A stretch of DNA of 7,502 bases from contig CAZYKR010000221.1 of the NCBI GenBank assembly GCA_964648005.1, positions 1 to 7,502 on the forward strand, in the 5' to 3' direction. The stretch comes from JAGQTE01 sp964648005 (GTDB lineage: Bacteria > Actinomycetota > Acidimicrobiia > Acidimicrobiales > Acidimicrobilacustridaceae). Below, in pieces: positions 6,234-7,502 of the stretch. The notes beneath the pieces were generated by a model, which saw only the letters and a list, made by a program, of their open reading frames with translations, was not told the DNA's origin and made no database searches. Both the position numbers and the translations under genes were made by a program. Every line of letters starts with the position of its first letter. Position 1 is the first letter of the stretch.

Positions 6234-6234
6234 G

Positions 6235-6281
6235 CGAGCCTCGTCTCTGCCGCGCCTGGGCTTCGCCGCTGCGGAGGCTCG
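6235..6281. repeat. 8-base inverted repeat upstream of mscR (possible operator)
   Basis: CGAGCCTC (6235-6242) and its exact reverse complement GAGGCTCG (6274-6281) are separated by 31 bases. They sit directly upstream of the mscR -10 candidate in the divergent spacer to the SUKH gene. A regulator site is possible; the long gap and GC-rich context keep confidence low. Confidence 0.25.
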
Positions 6282-6328
6282 GTCTGGACGGGTGCGCCGT
6301 CGTCGCGGCACGGTCGGCGTCGCGCCGG

Positions 6329-6334
6329 TACCGT
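6329..6334 (+). promoter_or_regulatory. Candidate -10 (TACCGT) for a leaderless SUKH gene transcript
   Basis: TACCGT is followed by eight bases and GTG at 6343, nearly the same geometry as at mscR. It falls inside the coding region that an earlier start at 6292 would need, so it argues for the later start. Confidence 0.4.
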
Positions 6335-6342
6335 CGTCGGCC

Positions 6343-7416
6343 GTGGGAGCGCTCGACGAGGCCTGGTACGCCGACGGATCGTGGAACCTGGACCGGCTGC
6401 ACGCGCTGGCCGCCCGGGCCCGGGCCCGGGACAGCTTCAGCTGCAGGTATCCCGTCGCGCTGTCGACGTGGTCGCTGGCACCGGTGGCCGACGACGATGC
6501 GGTCCGAGCGGTCGAGGGGTGGCTCGGCGCGCCGCTGCCCGACGCCTACCGGTCGTACCTCCTCGAGGTCGGTGGCGGCGGGCTCGCCCCAGCCCGTCTA
6601 ACGGCCACCGAGGAGCTCGTCGCCACGACCGCGGCGTTGGGCTTCGAGCTCGACCCGACCGCGGATTTCGTGCCGACGGCGAAGTTGCGTCGTGGACGCC
6701 GGCCGACGCCGATCGCCGGCGCGGTGCCCATCGGTGGATTCGACGACGGCGAGGTTGTGCTGCTCGCGGTGCACGGTCCGCATCGGGGGACGCCGTGGGT
6801 CCTCGTCGCAGGTGGACTCGAACCGCTGGTCGACGACGGCGGTGGCGACGTCGCCGATGGCTTCGCTCGGTGGTGCGCCGCGTGGTTGGACGACTTCGAG
6901 ACCCGTCCCGGGCAGCTGGTCGACCTGCGGCTCGACGACCGCACGACCGGCCAGCTCGTCGCGATCGGCGCGTCGGCACATCGCCGTCCGCCGGACGCCT
7001 CGACGGTTCTCGGCGAGCTGATCGCCCACGGCGATCCTGCCGTGGAGGCGTGCGCGCTGCGCAGCCTTGCCGCCGTCGACCCGGCTGCGGCACGCGAGCT
7101 GGCGTGGAGCCGCTACGACGACGATGCCGAGGTCGTCCAGGAAGCCGTGCTCGACGTGTTGGTGGAGGTGGCGACCGAGCAGGACATCGACGCCCTGCGA
7201 TCCCGGCTCGAAGCGGAGCCGATGGAGATCACGCCGACGGCGGACTCCCGGGCCGGCCAGCTGCTGTCCGCCCTGGTGGGCATAGGTACGGCCGAGGCCA
7301 CCCAGGCGGCCGGTGAGGCCGAGCTGAGTCGACAGGTCGGCCATCGCCTGACGGCTGAGGAGTCCGCGGCACGCGGCCCGACGACCCCTGACGTACCGGC
7401 ACCTGCGTTCTGGTAG
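6343..7416 (+). CDS. SUKH (SMI1/KNR4) domain protein with C-terminal HEAT-like helical region
   Basis: Seen: 357 residues, no signal peptide or membrane segment. Residues about 53-186 fit the SMI1/KNR4 fold: AVEGWLGAPLPDAYRSYLLE (56-75) followed by GGGG (77-80) is the typical helix-LP-x-x-Y-x-x-(F/L)-L-x-x-x-GGG start, later strands include VPIGGFDDGEVVLLAV (128-143) and WVLVAGGLEPLVDDG (152-166), and the domain closes with the helix FARWCAAWLDDFE (174-186). Residues about 219-291 are repeated helices with a HEAT look (ELIAHGDPAVEACALRSLAA, then DDAEVVQEAVLDVLVEVA). Family knowledge: bacterial SUKH proteins often act as immunity proteins against contact-dependent toxins, but many are uncharacterised; yeast Knr4 is regulatory. 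No toxin gene is in the window, so immunity is only a possibility. Start: GTG 6343, chosen from the TACCGT promoter candidate; GTG 6292 would add 17 residues (MRRRRGTV...) with no domain features. A hairpin starts on its stop codon. Confidence 0.7.
   Translation: MGALDEAWYADGSWNLDRLHALAARARARDSFSCRYPVALSTWSLAPVADDDAVRAVEGWLGAPLPDAYRSYLLEVGGGGLAPARLTATEELVATTAALGFELDPTADFVPTAKLRRGRRPTPIAGAVPIGGFDDGEVVLLAVHGPHRGTPWVLVAGGLEPLVDDGGGDVADGFARWCAAWLDDFETRPGQLVDLRLDDRTTGQLVAIGASAHRRPPDASTVLGELIAHGDPAVEACALRSLAAVDPAAARELAWSRYDDDAEVVQEAVLDVLVEVATEQDIDALRSRLEAEPMEITPTADSRAGQLLSALVGIGTAEATQAAGEAELSRQVGHRLTAEESAARGPTTPDVPAPAFW
6413..6430. repeat. Triple CCCGGG palindrome inside the SUKH gene
   Basis: CCCGGG occurs three times in tandem, forming an 18-base perfect palindrome that encodes an alternating Ala-Arg stretch (residues about 24-29) just before the SUKH domain. 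A period-6 repeat keeps frame, so copy number could change by two residues without breaking the gene. Confidence 0.6.
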
Positions 7417-7447
7417 TGCAGCCGGTAAGCAAAGCCACCGGCTGCAC
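7416..7447. terminator. Strong hairpin after the SUKH gene, probable intrinsic terminator without a U-tract
   Basis: GTGCAGCCGGT (7416-7426) pairs perfectly with ACCGGCTGCAC (7437-7447): an 11-bp stem with a 10-base loop, starting on the last base of the TAG stop. No T-run follows, so it is a GC-rich, tail-less hairpin of the kind often proposed as terminators in Actinobacteria. It could also stabilise the 3' end of the mRNA. Confidence 0.7.
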
Positions 7448-7482
7448 GACCAGAAGCGAGGGTTTGCGCTGTCGGGACGGCG

Positions 7483-7488
7483 TATCGT
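7483..7488 (+). promoter_or_regulatory. Candidate -10 (TATCGT) for the gene starting at 7498
   Basis: TATCGT is followed by nine bases and ATG at 7498, close to the leaderless layout seen for mscR and the SUKH gene. It lies after the 7416-7447 hairpin, which fits a new transcription unit. Confidence 0.35.
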
Positions 7489-7497
7489 CGGCGCCCG

Positions 7498-7502
7498 ATG
7501 AA
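7498..7502 (+). CDS. Possible start of the next gene (only ATGAA in window)
   Basis: The window ends five bases into a possible coding region. Support is only its position: an ATG a short way after a -10-like TATCGT and after a terminator-like hairpin. No product can be proposed. Confidence 0.3.

Noticed and set aside
6090..7316. Plus-strand 408-codon frame overlapping the SUKH gene
   Set aside because: It is an Arg/Gly-rich +1-type shadow; the overlapping frame carries the SUKH motifs and ends at the hairpin.
1..7502. Mobile element, CRISPR array, tRNA/rRNA or prophage content
   Set aside because: No transposase, integrase, regular direct-repeat array, tRNA-like fold or phage structural gene could be seen on either strand.

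Overview
This is a GC-rich (roughly 70%), densely coded window from what looks like an actinobacterium. The best taxonomic clue is a mycothiol-type formaldehyde/nitrosothiol dehydrogenase, because mycothiol is an actinobacterial thiol. A GT87 polyprenyl-phosphate-mannose-type transferase fits the same phylum. The mix of a serpin, a sedolisin and a GH30 enzyme with apparently leaderless genes would suit a free-living lineage such as Acidimicrobiia, but that finer placement is a guess.

Layout. Left part (1-3156): a GH30 glucosylceramidase-like enzyme on the minus strand, cut by the window edge; a serpin on the plus strand, diverging from it across about 90 bases; and a secreted S53 (sedolisin) peptidase on the minus strand, converging on the serpin so tightly that their stop codons overlap in one CTAG. 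Middle (3246-4505): a multi-pass GT87 mannosyltransferase-like protein on the plus strand, diverging from the peptidase. Right part (4518-6220): a two-gene minus-strand operon, a mycothiol-dependent dehydrogenase (MscR type) followed with a 4-base overlap by a glyoxalase-II-like metallo-beta-lactamase hydrolase. Diverging from it (6343-7416, plus) is a SUKH/SMI1-KNR4 protein with a helical-repeat C-terminus. A strong 11-bp hairpin begins on its stop codon, and the next plus-strand gene probably starts at 7498.

How the genes may work together. GH30 and S53 both carry export signals and would act outside the membrane on glycoconjugates and proteins. The serpin has no signal peptide and cannot gain one from an upstream start, so it is probably cytoplasmic. 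The dehydrogenase/hydrolase pair makes biochemical sense as formaldehyde detoxification: oxidation of S-hydroxymethylmycothiol, then possible hydrolysis of the S-formyl product. GT87 and the SUKH protein have no obvious partner here.

No stretch over 300 bases lacks a gene. I see no tRNA, rRNA, CRISPR array, insertion sequence or phage gene. Most families here are known; the points of interest are the gene arrangement, a serpin with an extended reactive loop, a sedolisin without a propeptide, shared -10-like elements between divergent genes, and recurring leaderless-type promoters.
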